Assembly (NCBI RefSeq): GCF_001424585.1
Contig: NZ_LMPJ01000009.1
Location: 1 to 64,000 of the forward strand
Origin: Chryseobacterium sp. Leaf180
GTDB taxonomy: Bacteria > Bacteroidota > Bacteroidia > Flavobacteriales > Weeksellaceae
Reading direction: 5' to 3'
Length of the DNA stretch: 64,000 bases
The notes below the pieces were generated by a model. That model ran no database searches. It was not told the DNA's origin and was given only the letters and a program-made list of their open reading frames with translations. Below, piece by piece: positions 44,701 through 52,700 of the stretch. A program made the position numbers and the translations under genes. Positions within the stretch are counted from its first letter, which is position 1, and each line of letters starts with the position of its first letter.

Positions 44701-45290
44701 ATGGAAGCATCAACAGCTTTTAGAGTTGAATCATATCGCTGTATTGCACGTTCAAGCCTTTGCATTCTCGCGATCTCAGCTTCAGTGAGATTCATTCCTA
44801 ACTGCTTTGCGGTAGCTAAATTTCGATATTCAGCCTGTAATCGATTTAATTTTTGCTGTACGGAATTATAGATTTGCATTGTATTGCCAAGTCTTGAACG
44901 CTCACGATCACTTAATTGCGCTAATCTTTGTTCTGTATTTGCACGCTCTCTTTGGGCAGCTGTAAGCATTCTGGTTTGAGCAGAAACATTTGCAATCTGG
45001 CCAGCTTGATCAGACTGAGCAATAGCAAGCTGACGTTCCACGGCAATTAATCTACGTTCAGCATCCGACAACTGATTTGTAACATCGCGCAAACCGGACT
45101 GTGCAGTTTGTGCCTGCTGCATTCCTCGAATGAACTCTCTCGGTGTTCCACGATTAAAAGCTGTTGATGCTTGATTTACTACTCCCATAAGTTCACGAAA
45201 CTTAGTGATGGTAATATCTAAATCCGTATTCACCGCGCGAAGTCCGGCAACCGTTTTTTCTTCGTCGTATATCGCTAACTTTTCAGCCAT
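41748..45290 (-). CDS. Tail tape measure protein
   Basis: At 1180 residues it is the longest protein in the prophage, as expected for a tape measure. Long coiled-coil runs at about 40-190 (rich in A, Q, R, L) and 560-860 alternate with hydrophobic stretches at about 270-300 (GAALFSWNTLMSIGITLLTVYG) and near 1000-1045 (Ala/Gly-rich, GFPAGVIPAAAAFGFG). It sets tail length and enters the host membrane during DNA injection. About 1180 residues suggests a tail of roughly 170-180 nm by the usual 0.15 nm per residue rule. Confidence 0.92.
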   Translation of the reverse strand: MAEKLAIYDEEKTVAGLRAVNTDLDITITKFRELMGVVNQASTAFNRGTPREFIRGMQQAQTAQSGLRDVTNQLSDAERRLIAVERQLAIAQSDQAGQIANVSAQTRMLTAAQRERANTEQRLAQLSDRERSRLGNTMQIYNSVQQKLNRLQAEYRNLATAKQLGMNLTEAEIARMQRLERAIQRYDSTLKAVDASMGRHQRNVGNYASAYNGLNMSVAQLAREAPAFTYSVQTGFMAISNNLPIFFDSMRAARQENVRLRTEGAATVPVWKQLGAALFSWNTLMSIGITLLTVYGKEIGLWLKNLFAGSSATAMLTKNTTDLNEARKSAAKSAAAEISQLEILYRVATNENASKEARIRAINKLQSLYPSFFKNLSDEAIMVGKAKDQYLLLKAAILDSARARAIGTILEKRMEEQLLKEEEIQRRLNEEKANGLKIQKQGTQTEYRRDGQGGLILKEVQATDLLSRSINLQAGYQKQLNDIRTKGEKDSATLLNEKVRLENSKSVLAYEGDKFGAKDQPLKTPGASKLSAEQKDAIKDLEATRDTMLAVNEKMFVDGLQNERTYLEENLRINSEFFVKKMNLLKGNNAEERKQRADAELDQAKLVKDTRKKIFDIDYKEREENHKIKMTEFDRYSAEISEDQNLTDTDRLNKQIESDNKLIEELTSYYSDQIDLAKNANQQTLEIERKRDEEVGKVQDARLKKLGALPEAFNKDLDRISEISANMQNTDYEKIRLDILQKKMSLRDREFALNQLDLEFERISLLNQRNDLLLKKNQLEPLKEAGKLTKDQEKQYSEIESKVAGINSQLDITAKNLDQIKLDRFLEDLQPLRDLVGNGLNDLGLTNVANQFDEMFKKIIDGSFSAKDAVVLAASAISDGLTAINSRQKENTFAALDEQLKYTQETTEQEIGFINERLERLNSLETLTEEQAAERNRLEDEARTYKEQQFQREKLIEAQKARAEQKAAANQALINGALAATVTMAQLGFPAGVIPAAAAFGFGLAQSIAIMAKDPVPKYRVGRKGGKSEFAITQDGGREMITNSKGEIKSLGSDNGDTLTFLDRGDNVHTAKETKAILSRVGALPKVGDKIFQKIAMQSLMAPAPIVINKTVDNSDAIAVKVGKEFEKYLKKYDKPVTERVNGKIIRHRGANFGEVIGYYDITTGAEISFEDYQKNRSHD

Positions 45291-45924
45291 TTTTATTCAA
45301 TTTGTTGATTTGTTCAATCTTATTTAAAAGTGCTTTGATGTAAAGCTGGTATTGGTGTAGTGAAGTCGTTTTTTCGTCAAAATCGATCTCCAAACCTATT
45401 TTCACATTGATAATCTGTTCGTCAATATCGAAATCCTCGCTCTCCGGATCTTCTTTTTCCATATTCTGAAGACTGCTTTGCATGTCGTTTTCAAGCTTTT
45501 GAATCTTTTCCAGAATAATTTCCTTTTGCTTTTCCAGATCATCGCCTTTCGGCATTCTTATCTCTGATAAAAGAGAATTGAGATCATCATTATTGAAATC
45601 AATATTTAGCTGATCACAGAGTGTTTTTTGCTTTTGTTTAGTCTGAATCACTGAGATAAGGCTTGCATAAAGTGAGATTTGGATTTTACACCGTTCAATA
45701 TGTGAATGCTTTATCATATCCTCATTTTTTTCATTGATATCGACCGACATATTAGATTGGATTTCGGCGAATAATTCTTCAAGTGATACATCTTCCGGAA
45801 GTTCAATTTGCTCATGGCCGTCGTAATCAGATATCATGTAAAAAAAATTCCCTGTCTGAAGTATTCTTTTATAATTCCAGATAGGGAGTTCTTTATGATC
45901 TCGGTAAATTTTCAAGTTATTCAT
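45283..45924 (-). CDS. Prophage protein upstream of tape measure (213 aa), possible tail assembly chaperone
   Basis: An acidic, helical protein: a short beta start (MNNLKIYRDHKELPIWNYKRIL), then ELPEDVSLEELFAEIQSNM and long helices (KQKEIILEKIQKLENDMQSSLQNM). It overlaps the tape-measure gene by 8 bp. Genes in this place usually encode tail assembly chaperones that coat the tape measure, often with a -1 frameshift product; I see no obvious slippery heptamer or second frame here. Assigned by position only. Confidence 0.6.
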   Translation of the reverse strand: MNNLKIYRDHKELPIWNYKRILQTGNFFYMISDYDGHEQIELPEDVSLEELFAEIQSNMSVDINEKNEDMIKHSHIERCKIQISLYASLISVIQTKQKQKTLCDQLNIDFNNDDLNSLLSEIRMPKGDDLEKQKEIILEKIQKLENDMQSSLQNMEKEDPESEDFDIDEQIINVKIGLEIDFDEKTTSLHQYQLYIKALLNKIEQINKLNKNG

Positions 45925-46147
45925 ATAAGCAGGGATGTTCTTTTGTTGAAAACCATTCTATTTTTCCATTGGTCATGAAACTGTTTTTAACTGCGATATC
46001 GTTAGGGTTTTCGCCTTTCGGAACTATCGCTGCACGTAATCCGTTTTCGTTGATATGGTAAATAAAGAATCGCTTTTCAGGATCAGCATTTAGTTCGCGG
46101 AGCATATCGCATTCGCTTTGTGTTATTGGTTTGCTACAGTTACACAT
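45917..46147 (-). CDS. Small prophage protein (76 aa)
   Basis: A 76-residue protein with three cysteines in the first 14 residues (MCNCSKPITQSECDM) and one near the end (KEHPCLYE), so a small zinc or disulfide site is possible. It overlaps both neighbours by 8 bp, as in a tightly coupled tail operon. No family. Confidence 0.6.
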   Translation of the reverse strand: MCNCSKPITQSECDMLRELNADPEKRFFIYHINENGLRAAIVPKGENPNDIAVKNSFMTNGKIEWFSTKEHPCLYE

Positions 46148-46592
46148 TTTTACCGGCGATTATATCTTCAATTTTCTTTTTGATTTCGGGCCGCTTTTCT
46201 TCCAATAATCTCGTTATTTCTTTTTGAGGAATTCCCATCGGTTCGCGGTTGGCAACTTCCATTTTCCGCATGATCGATTCAAATTTTTTCGACCGCAGTT
46301 TGTTTTTGAAAGTGACATAGCTTTTGATCTTGTGAGTGAAAATATTCTGATGAAACTGTCCGGTATCTTTCAAATCCCATCGCCCACGGTTCCGCGGATT
46401 CCGTTGCCTTTTATTCATACCGTATTCTGATAAAGAATAGAAGGGCATATCATTGCCCTCACTATCCTTTCCCTGCAACAGATTTTCTCTGTTTATTTCT
46501 TCAAGTTTAAGATCTTTTACGGTCTTTTCTATCAGTTTGGGCACCGACTGAATTGCTTTCTGAATGTTCTTTTTCACGTTTATCGGATTCAT
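46140..46592 (-). CDS. Putative head-tail / tail completion protein (HK97 gp10 / virion morphogenesis-like)
   Basis: I start at the ATG at 46592; an in-frame TTG lies two codons earlier. The basic 150-residue protein contains NRENLLQGKDSEGNDMPFYS and WDLKDTGQFHQNIFTHK, the pattern (LxxTGxLxxSI-like) of phage virion morphogenesis or HK97 gp10-like proteins. These help join or complete the tail. It overlaps the 75-residue gene upstream by 86 bp in another frame. Role is probable, not proved. Confidence 0.65.
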   Translation of the reverse strand: MNPINVKKNIQKAIQSVPKLIEKTVKDLKLEEINRENLLQGKDSEGNDMPFYSLSEYGMNKRQRNPRNRGRWDLKDTGQFHQNIFTHKIKSYVTFKNKLRSKKFESIMRKMEVANREPMGIPQKEITRLLEEKRPEIKKKIEDIIAGKNV

Positions 46593-46734
46593 GTTCAATC
46601 TGTGGTCTCAAATGTTCTACAATCTCATCACGGCTCAGTTCCGGATGTCTTTCTTGTATAAATTTCACGGCTTCATCATTCGTTTTGAATGGTTTTGGCA
46701 CATTGAAATTATACGCTCCTACCTCGTAATTCAT
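46507..46734 (-). CDS. Small prophage protein (75 aa)
   Basis: Residues 1-48 look folded (MNYEVGAYNFNVPKPFKTND, AVKFIQERHPELSRDEIVEHL), while 49-75 are K/R/E/S-rich and overlap the start of the next gene. Its start codon shares a base with the stop of the tail protein gene upstream. No family recognised. The long overlap may couple translation of the two genes. Confidence 0.6.
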   Translation of the reverse strand: MNYEVGAYNFNVPKPFKTNDEAVKFIQERHPELSRDEIVEHLRPQIEHESDKREKEHSESNSVGAQTDRKDRKRS

Positions 46735-47627
46735 TACGCTACAACATTTTTAGTGACTGATCTGCCGGCATAATAGTTCGTATCAAGTACGATTACCGGA
46801 TTTCCGACCGTATTGGTTTTAAAATACACTGACTGATCAGCCGCTAGTGCTGCATGTGTCAGCGTATATACATTTCCAACAGATGACATGCTGGTGATCG
46901 CTTCAGGAACTTCATTTCTTACCAATTGGAATTTCGTTGCATCTGTAAGACCTGTCACCGGAGAATCAGCGCATAAATGCGAGATGGTAACAGTCGTAGT
47001 AGTTGCACCGGCAGAAAGAATCCCGATTTTTAAGTCTAAAGCTGCGACCGGTTGAATTTCCATGAAATCAATTTCCGGAGATTCATAGATCGCAGATGAT
47101 CCCTGCCATGCTGCCATTGCAGAACGTGTAACATCAATCATCAGCATTGATCCACCGCCTTCTGTTCCTGTTTTTACTTTCTTCACACCTGTGAACAGTT
47201 TCACGTCAAAACCTTTGATTTTTCCATCCTTCAGCTGTTGAGCCAGAAAAGAACCATCTTCATAAACCAAGATGATTCCGTAATTTTCGGATTTATCAAG
47301 CTTCTGAATTTGGTTTTGGAAACAGCTTCCCTTGAAGAAAGTAATGTTCCATCCTTTTCTTCCAATTGTATTCTTATTACGGTCGCCATTCTGCAGGTCG
47401 GTATATGCCGGATCTACATCAGCATCTTCCGCATTGAAGTCTTTCAGTGTTCCGATGATCTTATTTGAAGCAATCAAACCGTCCAAAGTAGATTTCACGA
47501 AGTTTGCAGGATCGATTCTCACGGACCGGTCAACAAGCATAATTCCTAATACCTGTTTTTCGTCGCACATAATACCGCCCAGGTAAGCGACTGCAAGCGC
47601 AACTGCGCATTTTTTTAAATTTAACAT
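46734..47627 (-). CDS. Putative major tail (tube) protein
   Basis: A 297-residue protein between head-completion genes and tail genes. It contains many short strands and the sequence EGGGSMLMIDVTRSAMAAWQGSS. The C-terminal 80 residues form a likely separate beta domain (AALDLKIGILSAGATTTTVTISHL...ALAADQSVYFKTNTVG) that could decorate the tube, as Ig-like domains do in other siphophages. Assigned by place and length, not by a recognised motif. Confidence 0.62.
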   Translation of the reverse strand: MLNLKKCAVALAVAYLGGIMCDEKQVLGIMLVDRSVRIDPANFVKSTLDGLIASNKIIGTLKDFNAEDADVDPAYTDLQNGDRNKNTIGRKGWNITFFKGSCFQNQIQKLDKSENYGIILVYEDGSFLAQQLKDGKIKGFDVKLFTGVKKVKTGTEGGGSMLMIDVTRSAMAAWQGSSAIYESPEIDFMEIQPVAALDLKIGILSAGATTTTVTISHLCADSPVTGLTDATKFQLVRNEVPEAITSMSSVGNVYTLTHAALAADQSVYFKTNTVGNPVIVLDTNYYAGRSVTKNVVA

Positions 47628-47640
47628 TTTGTATTATTTT

Positions 47641-48153
47641 TTATTTGATTAGATATTGAGGATAACAACCATCAGAGATCGTTAATCCTGTTTCGAGCAA
47701 CAAAGCATCCCATGTATCCGTGACCGTTATTTTCTGCTCCCCTTTGTTGATATCCGTAGAATCATTGTAAGGAAACGTGGTGAAATTGTCTGTGTTGGAT
47801 GCTGATATTCCCTTAGTTTTCCGAATCAATTCGTCAAACCTTACCAAAAGCGGATATAAAACATCCTGATACGTGCTGTCATAGCGTTTTTCATATCGGT
47901 CTATCGTGCTTCCTTTGGTGATAAAGAAGATTTTGCAGCTGTCGATCTTCGTAAGGACCGGCGCGATACTTCTTTCAACACTGTATCCTGATTGTAGCCA
48001 GATGATCGGATATTTAGTGGTCGAATCATTCAGTTTCCGGGAAAGTTCCGATAAATCGCCTTCTGTATAATTTACGACCCATTCAGCACCGTTAAAGGTT
48101 GCTTTCAAAGTTTTGTCAAGTAAATCGTACAGTAATGTATTATGATTTATCAT
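47641..48153 (-). CDS. Putative tail terminator / completion protein
   Basis: The 170-residue protein (MINHNTLLYDLLDKTLKATF..., SKLNDS..KYPIIWLQSGYSV, YQDVLYPLLVRFDELIRKTKG) lies between the connector-like gene and the putative tube protein. That order and size fit a tail terminator. It overlaps the preceding gene by 4 bp (ATGA-type coupling). No signature motif. Confidence 0.55.
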   Translation of the reverse strand: MINHNTLLYDLLDKTLKATFNGAEWVVNYTEGDLSELSRKLNDSTTKYPIIWLQSGYSVERSIAPVLTKIDSCKIFFITKGSTIDRYEKRYDSTYQDVLYPLLVRFDELIRKTKGISASNTDNFTTFPYNDSTDINKGEQKITVTDTWDALLLETGLTISDGCYPQYLIK

Positions 48154-48809
48154 ATCCCGAATTCATTTTGAAACTCACCAAATCTCCTGTAATTAGCATC
48201 AACAAGCGGATAAGCATCTTTATTATCCAAAAGAAATTGAACCAAAGAAACTTCGCCATATTTCGCATTTACGCCGTAATAATCTCTGCCACCGCGAACA
48301 TTCCAGTAAGGTTTTCCTTCCATTGTAAATCCGTTCGGGTTTGATCGTACACCGCCGTGAAGCTTTTCAATAAAGCGGTTCCATACTTTGGTGATCTTTG
48401 GTACCGATGATACTTTTCTACCGACTTTAGCATCCAGAATAGTTTCTCCGAATTCTCCGGTCTGAGTTACATTCTCTGTATGGTACACACAGTAAACATA
48501 ATCAGCTAAAAGGCTTTCCTTTGTATCTTCCTGAATCAGACCTTGCCAGAAGCAATCCTTGCCATCTATCACATAGTCTTTACCTTCGATGATGTCGCGG
48601 TAAATTTCAGGTGTCGTATCAGAAATGCCGTTTTCGATGAACGGTTTAAAGTCTCTCCACATTTTAACGCCAAAAGCAAAAGACAGCACTTCCTTCTCTG
48701 CTCTGGCAATCATCAAACTCAGAACATTCGCCATTTTTGAATCTGGGTCCGGTTCATTGGTGTTCGCAATGATATTGGAGTTTTGAAAGTATGTGCTGTC
48801 GATTAACAT
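48150..48809 (-). CDS. Putative head-tail connector protein (DUF6712-like)
   Basis: The 219-residue protein begins MLIDSTYFQNSNIIANTNEPDPDS and has the helical SLMIARAEKEVLSFAFGVKMW segment reminiscent of gp6-like or DUF6712 connectors that plug the portal. It follows the capsid and the 79-residue gene, the expected place for a head-completion protein. Family call is tentative. Confidence 0.6.
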   Translation of the reverse strand: MLIDSTYFQNSNIIANTNEPDPDSKMANVLSLMIARAEKEVLSFAFGVKMWRDFKPFIENGISDTTPEIYRDIIEGKDYVIDGKDCFWQGLIQEDTKESLLADYVYCVYHTENVTQTGEFGETILDAKVGRKVSSVPKITKVWNRFIEKLHGGVRSNPNGFTMEGKPYWNVRGGRDYYGVNAKYGEVSLVQFLLDNKDAYPLVDANYRRFGEFQNEFGI

Positions 48810-48815
48810 TTGATA

Positions 48816-49055
48816 TTATTTATCTGTTAGATACTGTACGAGATCATCTTTTTTCAAAGCCTCCCACTCTTCTTTTGGCAATTCTTTTTCGACTGCCAAA
48901 GCTTTCAGTTCATCTACTTTAAAGTCGGACAAACTTCTCTTTTTGTATTCAATCACACCGGCAGCTCCCCAAGCTTCCAAAACGGTTTCGTCAAGGATGT
49001 CAAGTTCTGCTCCTTCCGGATGATCTCCTACTTTTCTAAGCAATGTAACTTTCAT
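48816..49055 (-). CDS. Small capsid-adjacent protein with HeH/LEM-like motif (79 aa)
   Basis: Residues about 40-79 (SLSDFKVDELKALAVEKELP, KEEWEALKKDDLVQYL) form a helix-extended-loop-helix pattern like HeH/LEM or Rho N-terminal domains, which are found on small phage head-associated proteins. The N-terminal half (VTLLRKVGDHPEGAELDI) is beta. It overlaps the capsid gene stop by TAATG. Probably a minor head protein. Confidence 0.62.
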   Translation of the reverse strand: MKVTLLRKVGDHPEGAELDILDETVLEAWGAAGVIEYKKRSLSDFKVDELKALAVEKELPKEEWEALKKDDLVQYLTDK

Positions 49056-50335
49056 TATGCTGCAGGTTTTGTAATTGCTGTTTTGATTGTAGAAATGTTA
49101 TCGTACAAGAATGCCGCTTTATCCAATTCTTTAGTAAATAAGTGAAATCTTGATTCTCCCAATAAAACAAATTGGTTCTTGATGAAATCATCATTTACCC
49201 AACCGATTTTAACGGTGTAAGGCAAATAATTTGAAAGCATGATTTTTTTCAAATCTGCAATAAGAATCTTACCTACCGGAATCTCCCAACGTTGCTTAAC
49301 GATAGTATTTCCAATCACAATTACCCCAAGTGGAGCTGTCGGATATAAAGGTCTTCCATCTTTATCTTTTGCTGCTGTAAATTCTTTGAAGAAATCAATA
49401 GGATTTACATACGCAACGTTAGGATTAAACCTTGGAGCTCCAGGATAGTTTGTTCTGCTTCTCACTGAAAGAATTCCAGCAGATATAATATCCATAAAAT
49501 TAGGATCAGTTACGGAAGCTGCTAGAGTTCCAGCCGTGAAAGGAGTTGCAGTGCCTACGATGCCATCGATGTCATATGTTTCATTTCCGAATACAATAGC
49601 CAAAGCTTTATCGTAATCGTGACGGTCTTTAAGATACCCTCTTGCAACTGAAAGCAAACCTTTAACATCCTGAACCGCTTGCTCTGTTAACTTTTCCCAT
49701 GCTGCAAATGTTTTCACATCTGAACTTCCATTCTTCCATGTGAAATCAATTTGAGCCTTTGTAGCGCCTTCTGATTGGAAATCAAACTTTCCATCCTTTG
49801 GAAGTGCATAAGTGTAGGTGTAGATAGCATTGTCGGTCTGAAAGGTTGTAACCTCGCTCTCGATATCCATTACATCTAATTCAATACGCTGTAAAGGGTT
49901 TAATTGAGTAGCTAACAAAGCGTCCATTCCGGTAATTGTTCCGCTGGCAGTCGTCATTGTTCCTACGGCCTTGTTCACGTTAGGAACTACCATAATTTCA
50001 ATTTGTCCGGTACCAGCTTTGTACATTGCTTCGATTTCCTTTTGCTTTTCAGCAATAGTTTCCAAAAGCTTTTCTTCATCGACAACTAAGCCGTTAAATC
50101 CTGCTTTCATTTTTTCAGTCATTACACTGATATTCTCTGCAAGATCCTGAATGTCTTTCGTAACATTCTCTTGTTCTTTTTTGATTGCGGTAACGTCGTT
50201 TTTAATTCCTTCGGTACCTTTCTCAATTTCTTTCTTTCTCTCTTCGGCTTCATAAGCCTTCATTTCAGCGTGATACTTATTAAGTTCTTCCGCCGACATT
50301 TTCTCTAGATCTTCCTGACTTTTGTATTTAAACAT
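49055..50335 (-). CDS. Major capsid protein, HK97 fold
   Basis: The 426-residue protein has an N-terminal coiled coil at about 1-100 (delta-domain-like, EELNKYHAEMKAYEAEERKK...), the part usually cut away by the prohead protease. The HK97 body follows: QLNPLQRIELDVMDIESEVTTFQ, WKNGSSDVKTFAAWEKLTEQAVQD and AYVNPIDFFKEFTAAKDKDGRPLY. The order portal, protease candidate, capsid is standard. Confidence 0.88.
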   Translation of the reverse strand: MFKYKSQEDLEKMSAEELNKYHAEMKAYEAEERKKEIEKGTEGIKNDVTAIKKEQENVTKDIQDLAENISVMTEKMKAGFNGLVVDEEKLLETIAEKQKEIEAMYKAGTGQIEIMVVPNVNKAVGTMTTASGTITGMDALLATQLNPLQRIELDVMDIESEVTTFQTDNAIYTYTYALPKDGKFDFQSEGATKAQIDFTWKNGSSDVKTFAAWEKLTEQAVQDVKGLLSVARGYLKDRHDYDKALAIVFGNETYDIDGIVGTATPFTAGTLAASVTDPNFMDIISAGILSVRSRTNYPGAPRFNPNVAYVNPIDFFKEFTAAKDKDGRPLYPTAPLGVIVIGNTIVKQRWEIPVGKILIADLKKIMLSNYLPYTVKIGWVNDDFIKNQFVLLGESRFHLFTKELDKAAFLYDNISTIKTAITKPAA

Positions 50336-50336
50336 T

Positions 50337-51167
50337 TTAGTAAAAGTTTGGGTTTAATAATTTCTTTGTTTGTTCACTTTTCGGAGTGGCTTCCACCGGG
50401 TCCGCTTTCGTTGAAGTGTCGGCGACGGGTTCAACTGATATTGTTGGCGTGGCGGGATTGCTCCCTTTTAATACCGCACTGTTTTCTATAATCTTCTGCT
50501 CAATTACTGCGAAGAAATAACCATAGTTATCTACATCATCTTTATTGACAATATCCGGGTAATACTTATCCCAGATTTCTTTTTCTTCTTTTGCCCAATC
50601 AGCTTCGCTATTAACAGCCATTTCAATTGATACATACCTAAGTCCGGATGAATGGTTTCTTACTTTTCCTTTGATATATTTACCAAACATGAAAGGATTA
50701 GTTTCTTTTTCTACATTCGAATGCATTACCAAACAATTGGTTGATCCTTCGTAATCAAATCCCAGTTCTTTCCATGTCTTTTTCTCTACAGTAAAGAAAA
50801 CATCATCTGAAATTAACTTGTCAAACCTCATTTGATGCTCCTGTAGGTGGAGTCCATCCTTAGTATTTTTAGCTGTTCTATTCCAGCTTTCAGATATTGA
50901 AACATCATTATGAGAATCAAAATAAAAACATGCATTAGAAACAGCTACAACTTTAATTTTACTATAACTTGATAAGTCTATAATTGTATCAGCTTTTACA
51001 ACTTCTTTATTTTCATTTTCAACCGTACCGAAATATTGAACAGCATCAGCGTATTTGATTGCTGACTTCTTTTTTTCAATAATGAATTTCTTATTTAAAA
51101 TCAATTCTTTAAACGCTTCTTCTGAAGTGCTAAAGGTTTTATCTGGAAATTCTTTTAACGTGATCAT
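50337..51167 (-). CDS. Putative prohead maturation protease
   Basis: The 276-residue protein lies between portal and capsid. Its features are consistent with an S78-type (HK97) prohead protease: a histidine in GLHLQEHQMRFDKLISDD near residue 109, a serine in LRYVSIEMAVNS near residue 178, and a late segment, FAVIEQKIIENSAVLKGSNPAT, like the family's end of the fold. The catalytic assignment is inference. A Pro/Thr/Glu-rich tail (about 245-270) could act in scaffolding. It is coupled to the 41-residue gene by ATGA. Confidence 0.6.
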   Translation of the reverse strand: MITLKEFPDKTFSTSEEAFKELILNKKFIIEKKKSAIKYADAVQYFGTVENENKEVVKADTIIDLSSYSKIKVVAVSNACFYFDSHNDVSISESWNRTAKNTKDGLHLQEHQMRFDKLISDDVFFTVEKKTWKELGFDYEGSTNCLVMHSNVEKETNPFMFGKYIKGKVRNHSSGLRYVSIEMAVNSEADWAKEEKEIWDKYYPDIVNKDDVDNYGYFFAVIEQKIIENSAVLKGSNPATPTISVEPVADTSTKADPVEATPKSEQTKKLLNPNFY

Positions 51168-51289
51168 TTTCGTACGGTTTTATCTTTGGAAATAATTTCT
51201 TTCTTTTTCTGTAGGTCAGCTTTCAATCGCGGATCGATGTTGTCATCTTCTTTCAGAATCTTCTCAATGTCTTTTACTATATTTTTCAT
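51164..51289 (-). CDS. Tiny prophage protein (41 aa) between portal and protease
   Basis: A 41-codon frame, MKNIVKDIEKILKEDDNIDP..., starts within the portal stop (ATGA) and ends with its TGA inside the start of the next gene (ATGA again). This double coupling with no spare bases is good evidence that it is translated. It is a charged single helix; it could be a scaffold helper. No homologue known to me. Confidence 0.7.
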   Translation of the reverse strand: MKNIVKDIEKILKEDDNIDPRLKADLQKKKEIISKDKTVRK

Positions 51290-52638
51290 GCTTTAATCAT
51301 TAAATGGTCATTAAACTGATTTACTCTGATGAACTCTTCCCAGGTTAGTTGTGGTTTGATTAAAATCATTTGATTGAAAACTGTGATCGCTTTCTCCAAG
51401 GCTCCGGCTCTCATCAAAAATCCTTCGTTTTCCAACTTCTTTTTCGTTTCGGCTACAGATGGTATGTGATCGTATCTGCCAACAAGTTTTGTTCTGCGAG
51501 AAAGGAAATAAGATTCTGCTTTGTTCTCAAGTGAGTTGAGCCAGTTATCAGTAATACTTTTTACACCACCGAGAATCAGCCGTGCTTCGCTGAACTGTTT
51601 ATTTTCGTAGGTAGAATCGCCGAAAAAATCTTTTGGAATTAAATAGCAGTTTCTAATATCTTCCTTTGCAGATTCTTTCATCTCGATCATCTGCATTTTC
51701 TTATTATCGCGGGTAAGATCATGAAGATCTAAAGGTTCAGTGGTCACGACAATATCACCGACTTTACCAGATTTCATTCCGTAGCGACCGTGACCGTTTA
51801 ATTTATACTCTGTATCATTTTTCTGATCTCCGCTCAGTGGTGCAACCGCTCCGGCTAAAGGCTGTTTTTTCGATAAAACTTTATTAACGTTATTCCCAGT
51901 CATGTGTTCCATTGAAGACTGTGCATTCAGCACTGTGTTCACAGATTTAATGATTGAAAAAATTCTGGCCATCGGCTTAAAGAACGTAGATTCGCTGTAA
52001 CCTTTTTCTCCCCATCCGGCATTTGGTATTGTATCATAGAAAAAAGCAAGATCACCGAATTCGATGTTTCTGTGTTTATTATCAGCGAGATATTCTTTGA
52101 TCTTTAATTCCTTAATATCTTTTCTTGAAAGGCTGTATTTGTTTTTGATAGCCGGAAAAGAAAGGTTTGTAAATTCCAGATTATACAGCAGTGGATTTAC
52201 TCTAAGATTGCCGTTTTTAAAGAAATTACCGTGCTGATATACTACACCGGAAGCAAGGCAGTTGATCGTCATTTCCTTTATAAACTCTGTACGGCTCTGG
52301 AAAGGGTTCGGATTATTCAGCAATTTGATAAAATCAGAATCTTCTATCTCATTACCCTTTTCGTCTACTTCCATGATTTGCACCTGCGAAGCGAAATCAG
52401 CGTACAGGTTAATACAGTCCTGGAGAAATAAAGTATTTGCGTAGTAGTATTTGAGATTCTCTTTAGGTCTGGCGTAAGTATCGCCGATGCCTAATAATGA
52501 AAGCGGACCATGTACATTATCAAGGAACGTATAAGCGTGGGTGCCGTCTTCAAGACGTTCATATGCAACGCTGCTTCCACTTTTATAGGCGGTTTTAGCA
52601 GCAGAAAAAGCATTATCGATCTTAGTAAGAATTCCCAC
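51286..52638 (-). CDS. Phage portal protein
   Basis: The 450-residue protein fits the HK97-type portal family: YANTLFLQDCINLYADFASQVQI early, NPNPFQSRTEFIKEM, and the C-terminal wing with MKESAKEDIRNCYLIPKDFFGDSTYENKQFSEARLIL. It forms the dodecameric DNA channel at one capsid vertex. The start is GTG at 52638: an in-frame TGA lies 6 codons upstream and no ATG is near. The first gene after the late promoter at 52655-52692. Confidence 0.92.
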   Translation of the reverse strand: MGILTKIDNAFSAAKTAYKSGSSVAYERLEDGTHAYTFLDNVHGPLSLLGIGDTYARPKENLKYYYANTLFLQDCINLYADFASQVQIMEVDEKGNEIEDSDFIKLLNNPNPFQSRTEFIKEMTINCLASGVVYQHGNFFKNGNLRVNPLLYNLEFTNLSFPAIKNKYSLSRKDIKELKIKEYLADNKHRNIEFGDLAFFYDTIPNAGWGEKGYSESTFFKPMARIFSIIKSVNTVLNAQSSMEHMTGNNVNKVLSKKQPLAGAVAPLSGDQKNDTEYKLNGHGRYGMKSGKVGDIVVTTEPLDLHDLTRDNKKMQMIEMKESAKEDIRNCYLIPKDFFGDSTYENKQFSEARLILGGVKSITDNWLNSLENKAESYFLSRRTKLVGRYDHIPSVAETKKKLENEGFLMRAGALEKAITVFNQMILIKPQLTWEEFIRVNQFNDHLMIKA

Positions 52639-52654
52639 ACAAATAGTTTGTGTT

Positions 52655-52692
52655 CAAAACTAATTCACTTATTTTCTGGTCTTGTTGATTAT
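52655..52692 (-). promoter_or_regulatory. Predicted phage late promoter, copy 1
   Basis: On the minus strand the 21-bp element (52692 down to 52672) is followed by 9 nt and TAGTTTTG (52662-52655), then 16 nt to the GTG at 52638. It lies in the 62-bp gap between TerL and portal. The distances match copy 2 exactly. Confidence 0.75.
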
Positions 52693-52700
52693 AGGTGATT

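Noticed and set aside
45283..46147. Tail chaperone frameshift pair
   Set aside because: The two genes overlap by only 8 bp with their own starts and no slippery site was seen.
46507..46592. Programmed -1 frameshift joining the 75-aa and the 150-aa tail genes
   Set aside because: The second frame is +1 relative to the first, and no X XXY YYZ slippery heptamer is in register; a plain overlap explains it.
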